A stretch of DNA of 14,394 bases. Source: an uncultured Prevotellaceae bacterium. GTDB lineage: Bacteria > Bacteroidota > Bacteroidia > Bacteroidales > Bacteroidaceae. Positions 1-6,954 of this stretch are shown here, one piece after another (position 1 is the stretch's first letter; the number at the start of each line of letters is the position of its first letter). The DNA lies in the NCBI GenBank assembly GCA_902771155.1, contig CACXVS010000065.1, positions 1 to 14,394 on the forward strand. Direction: 5' to 3'. Under the pieces are notes generated by a model. The model was not told the origin of the DNA, did no database searches, and worked only from the letters and a program-made list of their open reading frames with translations. The position numbers were made by a program, and so were the translations under genes.

Positions 1-690
1 CCAATCGCCACGTTTGAAGGCGAAGGGACCCTCCTTGAAACCTTCAGGCAGACCTTCCATCACCTGACCGCCAACCTTCATCGGCGGCATCTCAGGCATA
101 CCTTCACGCTTCGGGAACTGCACTTCCTGCAGTTCTCCATCGAGTTCGAGCATATTGCCCTTCAACTTGGCGCCACGGATGCCCATGCCACTCCAGTAGA
201 TATACGCCTGACCATCGTCGTCGACGAGAACGCAGGGATCGATGCCAGAGACACCTTTAATAGGCTCTGCCTCACACTTGAACGGACCTTCCGGGTTGCT
301 GGCAGTTGCAACACCGATGCCAAAGCCACGTCCGCCCTTCGGAGCGTTGGGGAAGTAGAAATAATACTTCCCGTTCTTGTAGACACAGTCGGGCGCCCAC
401 ATGGAATAGCCCTCGGGGTTACCCCAAGGAACGATCTCCTGAGAAATGATCATACCATGATCGGTCCAATCAGTCAGGTTCTCAGAAGAGAACACATGGT
501 AGTCTGCCATACAGAACCAGTCCTGCCTTTGTCCGGCAGGAGGCATGATGTCGTGCGATGGGTAGACATACACCTTATTATTAAATACGCGAGCAGTAGG
601 GTCGGCAGCGAACTGATCGCGAATAACCGGGTTCTGTGCCACTGCCAAGAGCGGCACACCCATGAAAACAAAACTTAGTAATTTTTTCAT
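1..690 (-). CDS. GH43 family glycoside hydrolase, secreted (C-terminal part outside the window)
   Basis: The first 230 codons of a glycoside hydrolase family 43 enzyme, read leftwards from the ATG at 690-688; the frame is still open at base 1. Residues 1-18 form a signal peptide (MKKLLSF..., AVA before Gln19), so the protein is exported. GH43 landmarks follow in order: ADPTARVF with the candidate general base Asp30, MWAPDCVYKNGKYYFYF at 97-113, IDPCVLVDDDG with the candidate pKa-modulating Asp151, and EGPF with the candidate catalytic acid Glu220. So the catalytic triad is intact although the end is missing. GH43 enzymes are inverting arabinofuranosidases, arabinanases and beta-xylosidases; which activity applies cannot be read from this fragment. 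The gene is divergent from susC and shares its control region, which supports membership of one polysaccharide-utilisation locus. Recognition of the family is firm; the substrate is inferred. Confidence 0.9.
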   Translation of the reverse strand, partial: MKKLLSFVFMGVPLLAVAQNPVIRDQFAADPTARVFNNKVYVYPSHDIMPPAGQRQDWFCMADYHVFSSENLTDWTDHGMIISQEIVPWGNPEGYSMWAPDCVYKNGKYYFYFPNAPKGGRGFGIGVATASNPEGPFKCEAEPIKGVSGIDPCVLVDDDGQAYIYWSGMGIRGAKLKGNMLELDGELQEVQFPKREGMPEMPPMKVGGQVMEGLPEGFKEGPFAFKRGDW

Positions 691-736
691 TGGCGTTATT
701 TAACGTTTTTGTTAGTGAATAGTTGAACTTTCGGTT

Positions 737-745
737 GCAAATATA
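737..745 (-). promoter_or_regulatory. -7 promoter element of the GH43 gene
   Basis: Read on the minus strand these bases are TATATTTGC, matching the Bacteroidota TAnnTTTG -7 consensus. It lies about 47 bp before the GH43 start codon and predicts a leader of about 40 nt. No TTTG is visible at the usual -33 distance, so the promoter may need an activator. Confidence 0.6.
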
Positions 746-823
746 CTAAATAATCATGATATTAGATGCTTTTTCTTATAAATAGTTTAATTAATATTAC
801 TTATAATTAAGATAAATACTTTA

Positions 824-856
824 GCAAATGTAACAGGGATTTTGCAAAATGTAACA
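824..856. repeat. Direct repeat GCAAA(A)TGTAACA, 21-bp period; candidate operator
   Basis: GCAAATGTAACA at 824-835 is followed by GCAAAATGTAACA at 844-856. The shared TGTAACA cores start at 829 and 850, exactly 21 bp or two helical turns apart, so both would face the same side of the DNA. A reverse copy of the core, GTTACA, lies at 891-896. The repeat sits about 80-110 bp upstream of the predicted susC start point and on the far side of the GH43 promoter. The spacing suits an activator binding as a tandem dimer, such as the hybrid two-component regulators that commonly control such loci. No regulator gene is in the window, so the identity is inferred. Confidence 0.5.
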
Positions 857-926
857 TTCGCGACTATAATACCTAATAAACAAAGTCTGCGTTACAATAA
901 ATAAAGTATTTAAGTTAAATTTATAA

Positions 927-935
927 TATCTTTGC
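927..935 (+). promoter_or_regulatory. -7 promoter element of susC-susD
   Basis: TATCTTTGC matches TAnnTTTG exactly. It is 72 bp before the susC ATG, giving a leader of roughly 68 nt. There is no TTTG at the -33 position (around 902-907), as expected of an activator-dependent promoter; the TGTAACA repeats upstream are the obvious candidate site. Confidence 0.65.
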
Positions 936-1007
936 ACACGAAATTGCGAACAATAACAATTATAAATCTACATTATCATAACAATTATCTAACTAATTCA
1001 TTAAATT

Positions 1008-4000
1008 ATGTGGAATTTTAAATCACTGCAAAAGCCGTTAATGGCACTGTTCTTGCTCTGTTTGTTCCCTCTGGGAGCTTTGGCTCAGAGCGTAGTCAAG
1101 GGAACGGTGAATGATGAAGCAGGTGAACCGATCATCGGTGCAACTGTAAAGGTAGCTGGCTCAAACATTGGAGCAATTACCGACTTCAATGGTAATTTCT
1201 CTGTTGACGCAGCCTCAAACGCTACTCTCGAAATCTCTTATGTAGGCTACACCACCCAGAAAGTGAAGGTAGCTGGAAAGAACAACATCACAGTCGTTAT
1301 GAAAGAAGACGCTCAGATGCTGAGTGACGTGGTTGTTGTAGGTTACGGTACAATGAAGAAGAGCGACATCTCTGGATCAGTTGCAACTGTAGACCAGGAA
1401 GCCGTTATGAAGCGTGTTCCTCAGAATATCGGTCAGGCTCTGCAGGGAGCTGCTGCCGGTGTGATGGTATCACAGCAGGACGGTTCACCTGACGGAAAGG
1501 CTGCTATCCGCATCCGTGGTGTCGGAACTATCAATGGTGATGCTTCTCCTCTCTACGTAGTAGACGGTGTACAGGTTGGTAACAACGCCGACTTCGTAAA
1601 TCCCTCTGATATTGAGCGTATTGAGATCTTGAAGGACGCCTCTGCAACCGCTATCTACGGTTCTGCAGGTGCCAATGGTGTTGTGATGATCACCACCAAG
1701 CACGGCCAGAAGGGTCACACCAATATTACTATTACAGCCGACTTCGGTCTGCAGACTCTGCCTTACAAACTCGACGTTTTGGGTCTCGGTCAGTACACAA
1801 CTGCCATCAAGGAGGCTAAGTCAAACGATGGTGCTATGTTCATCAACCAGATCTGGAATGCCAACCCAAGCAGCCTCAGAGAGATTAACTGGCAGAAGGA
1901 GATGACACGCGCAGCTCTGCGTCAGCAGTACGGTGCATCAGTAAACGGTGGTAACGATAAGACCACATACAACATCTCATTCGGTTACAATCATGTAAAT
2001 GGTTTGGTTATCAACACCAACTATCAGCGTTTCACTACACGCGCGAACATTACTTCTAAGATCAACAAGTATCTGGAGATTGGTGGTGACATCAACTACA
2101 CTCACAGTGAGAGCCATGGTTCTAACGCCTCTATGGGTAACAACCAGAACCTGTCTTCACTTCGTGACTTCGCTTCAATGACTCCTACACTGGACTACTA
2201 CGATCAGAACGACGCCAGCAAGGAGATTATTCATCCGTATCTGACGAACCCCGACGGTGCTCCTGGTTCTTACGGTGCAGGTTACCTGATGACTCCTAAC
2301 GGATGGGAAGGTAACACCTCTATCGCAGCTAACCCCTATGCTACACAGATGGAGAACGGTGAGCGCGCTCGTAACGGTTTCGACCGTATTCAGACAACCG
2401 CTTTCGTCGACATCACATTCTTCGAGCTGGCACACCACAAACTGGACATCCGCAGCCAGGGTACCTATACATACTGGGGCAACAACAGCTCTGACTATAC
2501 TGGTGGTCGTACACGTTGGAACCAGATTGGTGGAAATTGGACAGAGGTTCTGCTTCCTTCAGGATCAGACCAGAGCTTCGCATTCTCTCTGAACAACAGC
2601 CACGGCTACAGCCTCGGCCTTCAGACTTATCTGACCTACAACCTGGATTTCACCAACCATAACCTGACGCTGATGCTCGGTAATGAGGTTGGCAAGTCTT
2701 GGGGACAGTGGACCAGTGCCAGTGCCCGTGAGTTCGACTCTCTTGAAAACCGCAATATCAAGTTGACCAACAAGCCCGACGACATTCAGGGTAATGGTGC
2801 ATACAACGCAGACGTACACACGATCTCTTACTTCGCACGTGCTTCTTACACCTTGATGGATCGCTATATCATCACTGGTACAGTACGTAAGGACGGTAGC
2901 TCAAACTTCTCTGGTGGTAACCGTTGGGGTACATTCCCCTCAGTAGCCGGTGCATGGCGTATCTCTGAGGAGCCATTCCTCCGCGACGTGAAGTTCGTTG
3001 ACAACCTGAAGCTCCGTGTAGGTTGGGGTCAGACTGGTAACGCCGGTGGTGTCGCTGGTAAGTCTATCGCAGCTTTGAACTCTAATGGTGGTAACAACGC
3101 CGTTATCTTCTATCCCTCATCTCCTGGTGTTGCTGGTGCCTTCGGTGGAAACCGCGACCGTCAGGGTGGTTGGCAGGCTGACCTGGTTGATACCAACCTG
3201 AAGTGGGAGACCACTGAAATGACCAATATCGGTATCGACTTCGCATTCCTCAACGACTTTGACATCACTTTGGATTACTTCATCAAGAAGACCAAGGACC
3301 TGCTCCTCTATCAGCAGATTCGTCCGACAGCTGGTTTCACTCAGATCTACACCAACTACGGTGAGATTGAGAACAAGGGATTTGAGTTCGCTATTGGTTA
3401 TCACCACAACTTCAACAAGGACTTCAGCCTCAACGCTCGTCTGACTGGTTCTACTATTAAGAATAAGGTAAAGAAGATGGGTGATCCTCTCTATAACACA
3501 GCTTCTGGCAACAACGGTGCAAGTGCATACGACGGTTCTCAGGTAGGTGCTATCGATGGTAACGGTGACTGGAACAACCACTCAATCTGTAAGGAAGGTG
3601 AGGCTGTAGGTTCATACTATGGCTATGTTACCGACGGTATCATCAAGGATCAGGCTGACCTGCAGGCTTATCTGGCCAAGTTAGGCGGTTCAGAATCAGG
3701 CGTTCCCAACGATGAAATGACAAAGGTTGACTCAGACCACCCACTGACAGTAGGTGACATGAAGTTCAAGGATATCAACAATGATGGTAGAATTGACTCT
3801 GAGGACCGTCAGATCCTCGGCAACGGATTCCCCGCTCTGAACTACGGTCTGACTGTAGGTGCTACCTATAAGGACTGGGACTTCAACCTCTATATGTATG
3901 GTGTATTCGGACAGGACGTTCTGTCTTACTCAGCCATGAAGATGAGCTCTATGCGTCAGCTTGATGACCAGTGTACTCCTAACATCCTTGCAGAGGCTTA

Positions 4001-4340
4001 TGATCAGGCATTCCGCAATGGTAACGGTTCACTGCCTCGCCTGAGCATTATCGACTCTAACCGTAACTACCGTGTCAGCGACATGTGGGTAAGGAACGGT
4101 GACTTCCTCCGTATCTCTAACCTCCAGGTAGGTTACACACTGCCTCAGAACTTCTCTAAGAAACTCTCTATCCAGAAGGCTCGTATTTACTTAGGCGTAA
4201 GCAACCTGCTGACCATCTCTGGTTACAACAAGTACGGCGATCCTGAGTGCGGTAGTGGTTCTGTACTCTACGCAGGTCTCGACACTGGTCGTTATCCTCA
4301 GCCCCGCACATTCATGGGTGGTATCAATGTAACTTTCTAA
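1008..4340 (+). CDS. SusC/RagA-family TonB-dependent outer-membrane transporter
   Basis: A full-length (1110 aa) SusC-type transporter that would import oligosaccharides across the outer membrane with TonB energy. Residues 1-26 are a signal peptide ending in LGALA before Gln27. Residues 29 to about 100 form the carboxypeptidase-regulatory-like domain (KGTVNDEAGEPIIGATV). A TonB-box-like DVVVVGYG lies at 107-114 and the plug domain follows to about 232, with the family signatures SPLYVVDG, IERIEILKDASATAIYG and GANGVVMITTK. The rest is the beta-barrel, including an acidic loop DINNDGRIDSED near 922-933 that resembles loops common in this family. The chain ends in aromatic Phe (GGINVTF), as barrel proteins do for assembly. 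The ATG at 1008 is the only start preceding a complete signal peptide. susD follows after 46 bp and is surely co-transcribed. Family assignment is certain; the substrate is unknown. Confidence 0.97.
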   Translation: MWNFKSLQKPLMALFLLCLFPLGALAQSVVKGTVNDEAGEPIIGATVKVAGSNIGAITDFNGNFSVDAASNATLEISYVGYTTQKVKVAGKNNITVVMKEDAQMLSDVVVVGYGTMKKSDISGSVATVDQEAVMKRVPQNIGQALQGAAAGVMVSQQDGSPDGKAAIRIRGVGTINGDASPLYVVDGVQVGNNADFVNPSDIERIEILKDASATAIYGSAGANGVVMITTKHGQKGHTNITITADFGLQTLPYKLDVLGLGQYTTAIKEAKSNDGAMFINQIWNANPSSLREINWQKEMTRAALRQQYGASVNGGNDKTTYNISFGYNHVNGLVINTNYQRFTTRANITSKINKYLEIGGDINYTHSESHGSNASMGNNQNLSSLRDFASMTPTLDYYDQNDASKEIIHPYLTNPDGAPGSYGAGYLMTPNGWEGNTSIAANPYATQMENGERARNGFDRIQTTAFVDITFFELAHHKLDIRSQGTYTYWGNNSSDYTGGRTRWNQIGGNWTEVLLPSGSDQSFAFSLNNSHGYSLGLQTYLTYNLDFTNHNLTLMLGNEVGKSWGQWTSASAREFDSLENRNIKLTNKPDDIQGNGAYNADVHTISYFARASYTLMDRYIITGTVRKDGSSNFSGGNRWGTFPSVAGAWRISEEPFLRDVKFVDNLKLRVGWGQTGNAGGVAGKSIAALNSNGGNNAVIFYPSSPGVAGAFGGNRDRQGGWQADLVDTNLKWETTEMTNIGIDFAFLNDFDITLDYFIKKTKDLLLYQQIRPTAGFTQIYTNYGEIENKGFEFAIGYHHNFNKDFSLNARLTGSTIKNKVKKMGDPLYNTASGNNGASAYDGSQVGAIDGNGDWNNHSICKEGEAVGSYYGYVTDGIIKDQADLQAYLAKLGGSESGVPNDEMTKVDSDHPLTVGDMKFKDINNDGRIDSEDRQILGNGFPALNYGLTVGATYKDWDFNLYMYGVFGQDVLSYSAMKMSSMRQLDDQCTPNILAEAYDQAFRNGNGSLPRLSIIDSNRNYRVSDMWVRNGDFLRISNLQVGYTLPQNFSKKLSIQKARIYLGVSNLLTISGYNKYGDPECGSGSVLYAGLDTGRYPQPRTFMGGINVTF

Positions 4341-4386
4341 TAATATAGTAAGAAGGTAAAATACAAAAAGTTTAAAGCATACAAAT

Positions 4387-6174
4387 ATGAAGACAAGATA
4401 TATTTTATTTAGTACAGCACTGTGCAGCGCTATGGGTCTTGGTCTTACCTCCTGCAACAACGACAAGTTCCTGGAGGTCAACCAATACGAGATCGTCGCT
4501 ATGGATGCTATGTACGAGAACGATGCCAATGCCAAGAAAGGTTTGAATGGTGTCTACGATATGATGTTCCCGAATGACGATTATGATGGTGACTGGGGTT
4601 TCAAGCCCAACCTTTTCACAGGTTGTCACCCGACTATCGATACCCAAGCAACTGGATGGGATAAGAACTGGAACGTACAGGCATGGAACTCAGGTTCTTC
4701 TGAGCTCCTCGGCGGTTGGAAGCACGTTTATCACGGTATCTGCCGTGCCAACGACTTCTTGGCAGGTCTTGAGACTACCAACACCCCGCAGAAAGCTCGC
4801 GCAGAGACTTATGCAGAGATGTGGGACTTCATCATCGCAGACTTCGAGGCAGCAGCCAACCTGCTTGACTGGCAGCCTATGGACGGCAACTACGGCCGTG
4901 CAACCAAGGGTATGGCTCTTGCATACCTGGGCGATGCTTACATGTGGAAGGCTTATCGTCTGACAGACGGTGCTAACGGACAGGCACAGGATGCTGGTGC
5001 AGCAGCACAGCTCTACAGCAAGGCAGCAGACTGCTTCAAGCAGATTCTGAACAGCGGAACATACAAACTGAACGAGTCGTTCACCACTCTGTGGGATCCC
5101 GCCTCTGCATGGGGACCTGAGACCATCTGGTGCGAGCAGCTCGATGAGGGTACAAACTGGGGACAGTGGGGTAACCTGACCACCAAGCTGATGCTGAAGT
5201 GGTATACCGCATGTCCTGAGAACGGTGGTTGGGGTTCACTCTACCTCTCATGGGAGTGGTACTCTTGCTATGAGAAGGGTGACAAGCGTCGTTCAGGTTC
5301 TTGCTACACAGGTGCCGTTCCTCAGATCGACCCGAACAACTCAGCTTACGATCCTAAGTATGAGGGTTGGTATGAGCCCGCTATCTACGGTGTGAACCCA
5401 TACCTGCAGGAGGTTCTTGGTAAGGGTCAGTCTGGTACTACCACCAAGCAGTTCCACTTCAACAATGGTGAGTGGGCACCTGCTATCTGGAGTTCTAAGA
5501 TGTGGCGTACAGCATCTGCCAACTATAAGGGCTGGGCTGACGGACACTGGAGTCCAACTCCTATCTACTGGAAGCGTTTGCCTAACGTTATGCTCGACTA
5601 TGCTGAGTGCTGCTTCCGTACAGGTAATGAGGCTGAAGGCTGGGCACAGCTGGATCAGTTGCGTGAGCGCGCCTTTGGTAAGCTCGAGGCTGGCAACGAG
5701 GCTGCTCTGACCGCAAAGTATCTGCCTTACTACAACTCATTCGCTGAGTGGGTAGGTCGCGCAGAAGGTGAAGATCAGGATGGTGGTCCATTCTATAAGA
5801 ACCGCAAGGAGTATCCTATCCCCTTCGGCAGCAACGACGACATGCGTGAGGATGCTAAGACATACTACACCAAGTATACAGCTGACAAGGGCTTCAAGTC
5901 TGAGGTTTGGAAGGTTGCCGTTAACACAGAGCGTCGTAAGGAGTTCAACTGCGAGTGGTGCCTCCGTCCGGATATGCAGAAGTCAGGCTTCATGGCTGAC
6001 CACGTAGCCACCAACTATCCGAAGCAGAGCGTTGAGGATCTGAAGGATGTACCCTGGACCAATCGTGACTACGAATACAACGACCTGAAGATGGATATGC
6101 CTATTCCTGAGGATGAGATCCTCAAGAATCCGCTTTGCGACCAGAACCCAGCTTATGTTGGTGGTGGCAATTAA
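4387..6174 (+). CDS. SusD/RagB-family glycan-binding outer-membrane lipoprotein
   Basis: A 595-aa SusD-type lipoprotein, the surface lid that binds glycan over the SusC barrel. The signal peptide ends in the lipobox LTSC, making Cys23 the lipidated residue. The middle carries the helical repeat region (around GRATKGMALAYLGDAYMWK). SusD landmarks are MLDYAECCFRTG at 402-413, ERRKEF at 515-520 and the closing PIPEDEILKNP...QNPAY at 572-590. It lies 46 bp after susC with no promoter of its own, and a hairpin terminator follows. Two things are unusual: by my count the mature chain has about 12 cysteines besides Cys23 (including ECC and CEWC) and about 29 tryptophans, nearly 5% of residues. The tryptophans suit sugar stacking; the even cysteine number may mean disulfides. 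The substrate is not determined. Confidence 0.95.
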   Translation: MKTRYILFSTALCSAMGLGLTSCNNDKFLEVNQYEIVAMDAMYENDANAKKGLNGVYDMMFPNDDYDGDWGFKPNLFTGCHPTIDTQATGWDKNWNVQAWNSGSSELLGGWKHVYHGICRANDFLAGLETTNTPQKARAETYAEMWDFIIADFEAAANLLDWQPMDGNYGRATKGMALAYLGDAYMWKAYRLTDGANGQAQDAGAAAQLYSKAADCFKQILNSGTYKLNESFTTLWDPASAWGPETIWCEQLDEGTNWGQWGNLTTKLMLKWYTACPENGGWGSLYLSWEWYSCYEKGDKRRSGSCYTGAVPQIDPNNSAYDPKYEGWYEPAIYGVNPYLQEVLGKGQSGTTTKQFHFNNGEWAPAIWSSKMWRTASANYKGWADGHWSPTPIYWKRLPNVMLDYAECCFRTGNEAEGWAQLDQLRERAFGKLEAGNEAALTAKYLPYYNSFAEWVGRAEGEDQDGGPFYKNRKEYPIPFGSNDDMREDAKTYYTKYTADKGFKSEVWKVAVNTERRKEFNCEWCLRPDMQKSGFMADHVATNYPKQSVEDLKDVPWTNRDYEYNDLKMDMPIPEDEILKNPLCDQNPAYVGGGN

Positions 6175-6253
6175 TATACAACGATAAGAAAACTCTAAAG
6201 TTAGTTTTTTATAGTAGTTAGTAATTAGACACATTGTTTTGGTATTTAAAAAG

Positions 6254-6286
6254 GATGCTGCGTCGAGATGATGCGGCATCTTTTTT
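6254..6286 (+). terminator. Rho-independent terminator after susD
   Basis: GATGCTGC (6254-6261) pairs with GCGGCATC (6273-6280) with one G-U pair, closing an 11-base loop, and is followed by six T. It lies 80 bp after the susD stop and separates the polysaccharide locus from the next operon. A-rich bases just before the stem could let it act weakly on the other strand too. Confidence 0.8.
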
Positions 6287-6295
6287 GTCTATTTA

Positions 6296-6327
6296 TTTGT
6301 TATTTGCTCTTTTTTTCGTAATTTTGC
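6296..6327 (+). promoter_or_regulatory. Promoter of the lipoprotein / heme-lipoprotein operon
   Basis: TTTG at 6296-6299, a 19-bp spacer and TAATTTTGC at 6319-6327 match both halves of the Bacteroidota housekeeping consensus (TTTG, 19-21 bp, TAnnTTTG). The start codon follows 18 bp after the -7 box, so the leader is only about a dozen bases. A good match at both elements suggests expression without an activator. Confidence 0.75.
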
Positions 6328-6345
6328 AGCAAATACGAATAAGAC

Positions 6346-6954
6346 ATGAAGAAAGTGCTATTGACGATGCTGACAGCGGTCCTGATGTGTTGTGCCTGCA
6401 CCAGTGGGACAAGCGACGAAGCGTCGGGGACTGATGAAGAGAAGCGCTACGACGCCATGCTACGCAAGACCCAGTGGGAGAAGATCGTAGAAGAGGCTGC
6501 AGAGCATCCTATCCAATCGCAGGCCTGCTACAAGGTGCTACGACTGGCCCAGTTCCGACTGGGACAGGCTGGCAAGGAAGCTATCATGGAATGTCTCTTA
6601 AACTCGAGGGACGTTCTGAGTAGTGAGACTGCAGCCCTGATGATGAGCGATGTCTATTTCCAACTCAGTATGGTGAACATGGCGCAACGTGCTGCCTTCG
6701 AGGCACTTGTAACCACCAAGAGCGCCAATGCTAAGACACGAGCCCTGCAACGGCTCACAGAAACGGCACTCGTAACCGGACAATATGAAATTGCACGAAA
6801 ATATATCTCCATCCTAGAGGAAGAAGGCTCCGTCGACAAATGGCTGAAAGACATCAAGCCTCTGGCAGAGCACCCAGAACGTATCGAGCAACATCCTGTC
6901 TATCAACAACTGCGTCAGAATCATGAGAAAGTCGAAGATCAGTTCTTTTTGTAG
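6346..6954 (+). CDS. Small lipoprotein with helical (TPR-like) repeats, resembling the soluble part of DUF6057 proteins
   Basis: A 202-aa secreted protein of unknown function. The N terminus (MKKVLLTMLTAVLMCCACTSG) is a signal peptide with a probable lipidation Cys18, though the box CCAC is atypical at its -3 position. The rest is all-helical in character, with paired-helix patterns such as KTQWEKIVEEAAEH, YFQLSMVNMAQRAAFEAL and LVTGQYEIARKYISIL. From memory this resembles the soluble repeat region of Bacteroidota DUF6057 membrane proteins, but no membrane segments are present here, so it would be a short stand-alone version; that similarity needs a profile search. It has its own promoter, and its last 32 bp overlap the start of the heme-lipoprotein gene, implying translational coupling. 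A role as partner or scaffold of that protein is inferred from context only. Confidence 0.8.
   Translation: MKKVLLTMLTAVLMCCACTSGTSDEASGTDEEKRYDAMLRKTQWEKIVEEAAEHPIQSQACYKVLRLAQFRLGQAGKEAIMECLLNSRDVLSSETAALMMSDVYFQLSMVNMAQRAAFEALVTTKSANAKTRALQRLTETALVTGQYEIARKYISILEEEGSVDKWLKDIKPLAEHPERIEQHPVYQQLRQNHEKVEDQFFL

Larger units (their letters stand above)
691..1007. other. Divergent control region between GH43 gene and susC
   Basis: A 317-bp AT-rich stretch without a gene. It holds two outward -7 boxes (737-745 leftward, 927-935 rightward), the TGTAACA direct repeat at 829-856, a TTTTGCAAAA palindrome at 840-849 and an inverted GTTACA at 891-896. The roughly 180 bp between the -7 boxes leave room for a regulator serving both directions. 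No small coding frame with a convincing start was seen. Confidence 0.75.

Noticed and set aside
3117..3581. 154-codon open frame on the minus strand inside susC
   Set aside because: It is a shadow of the susC reading frame; its translation is Val/Thr-rich with no family signal and no promoter.
3771..3806. EF-hand or dockerin-like loop DINNDGRIDSED in SusC
   Set aside because: As far as I recall, such acidic Asn/Gly/Asp loops are common in SusC barrels; one copy without a pair does not support a dockerin.
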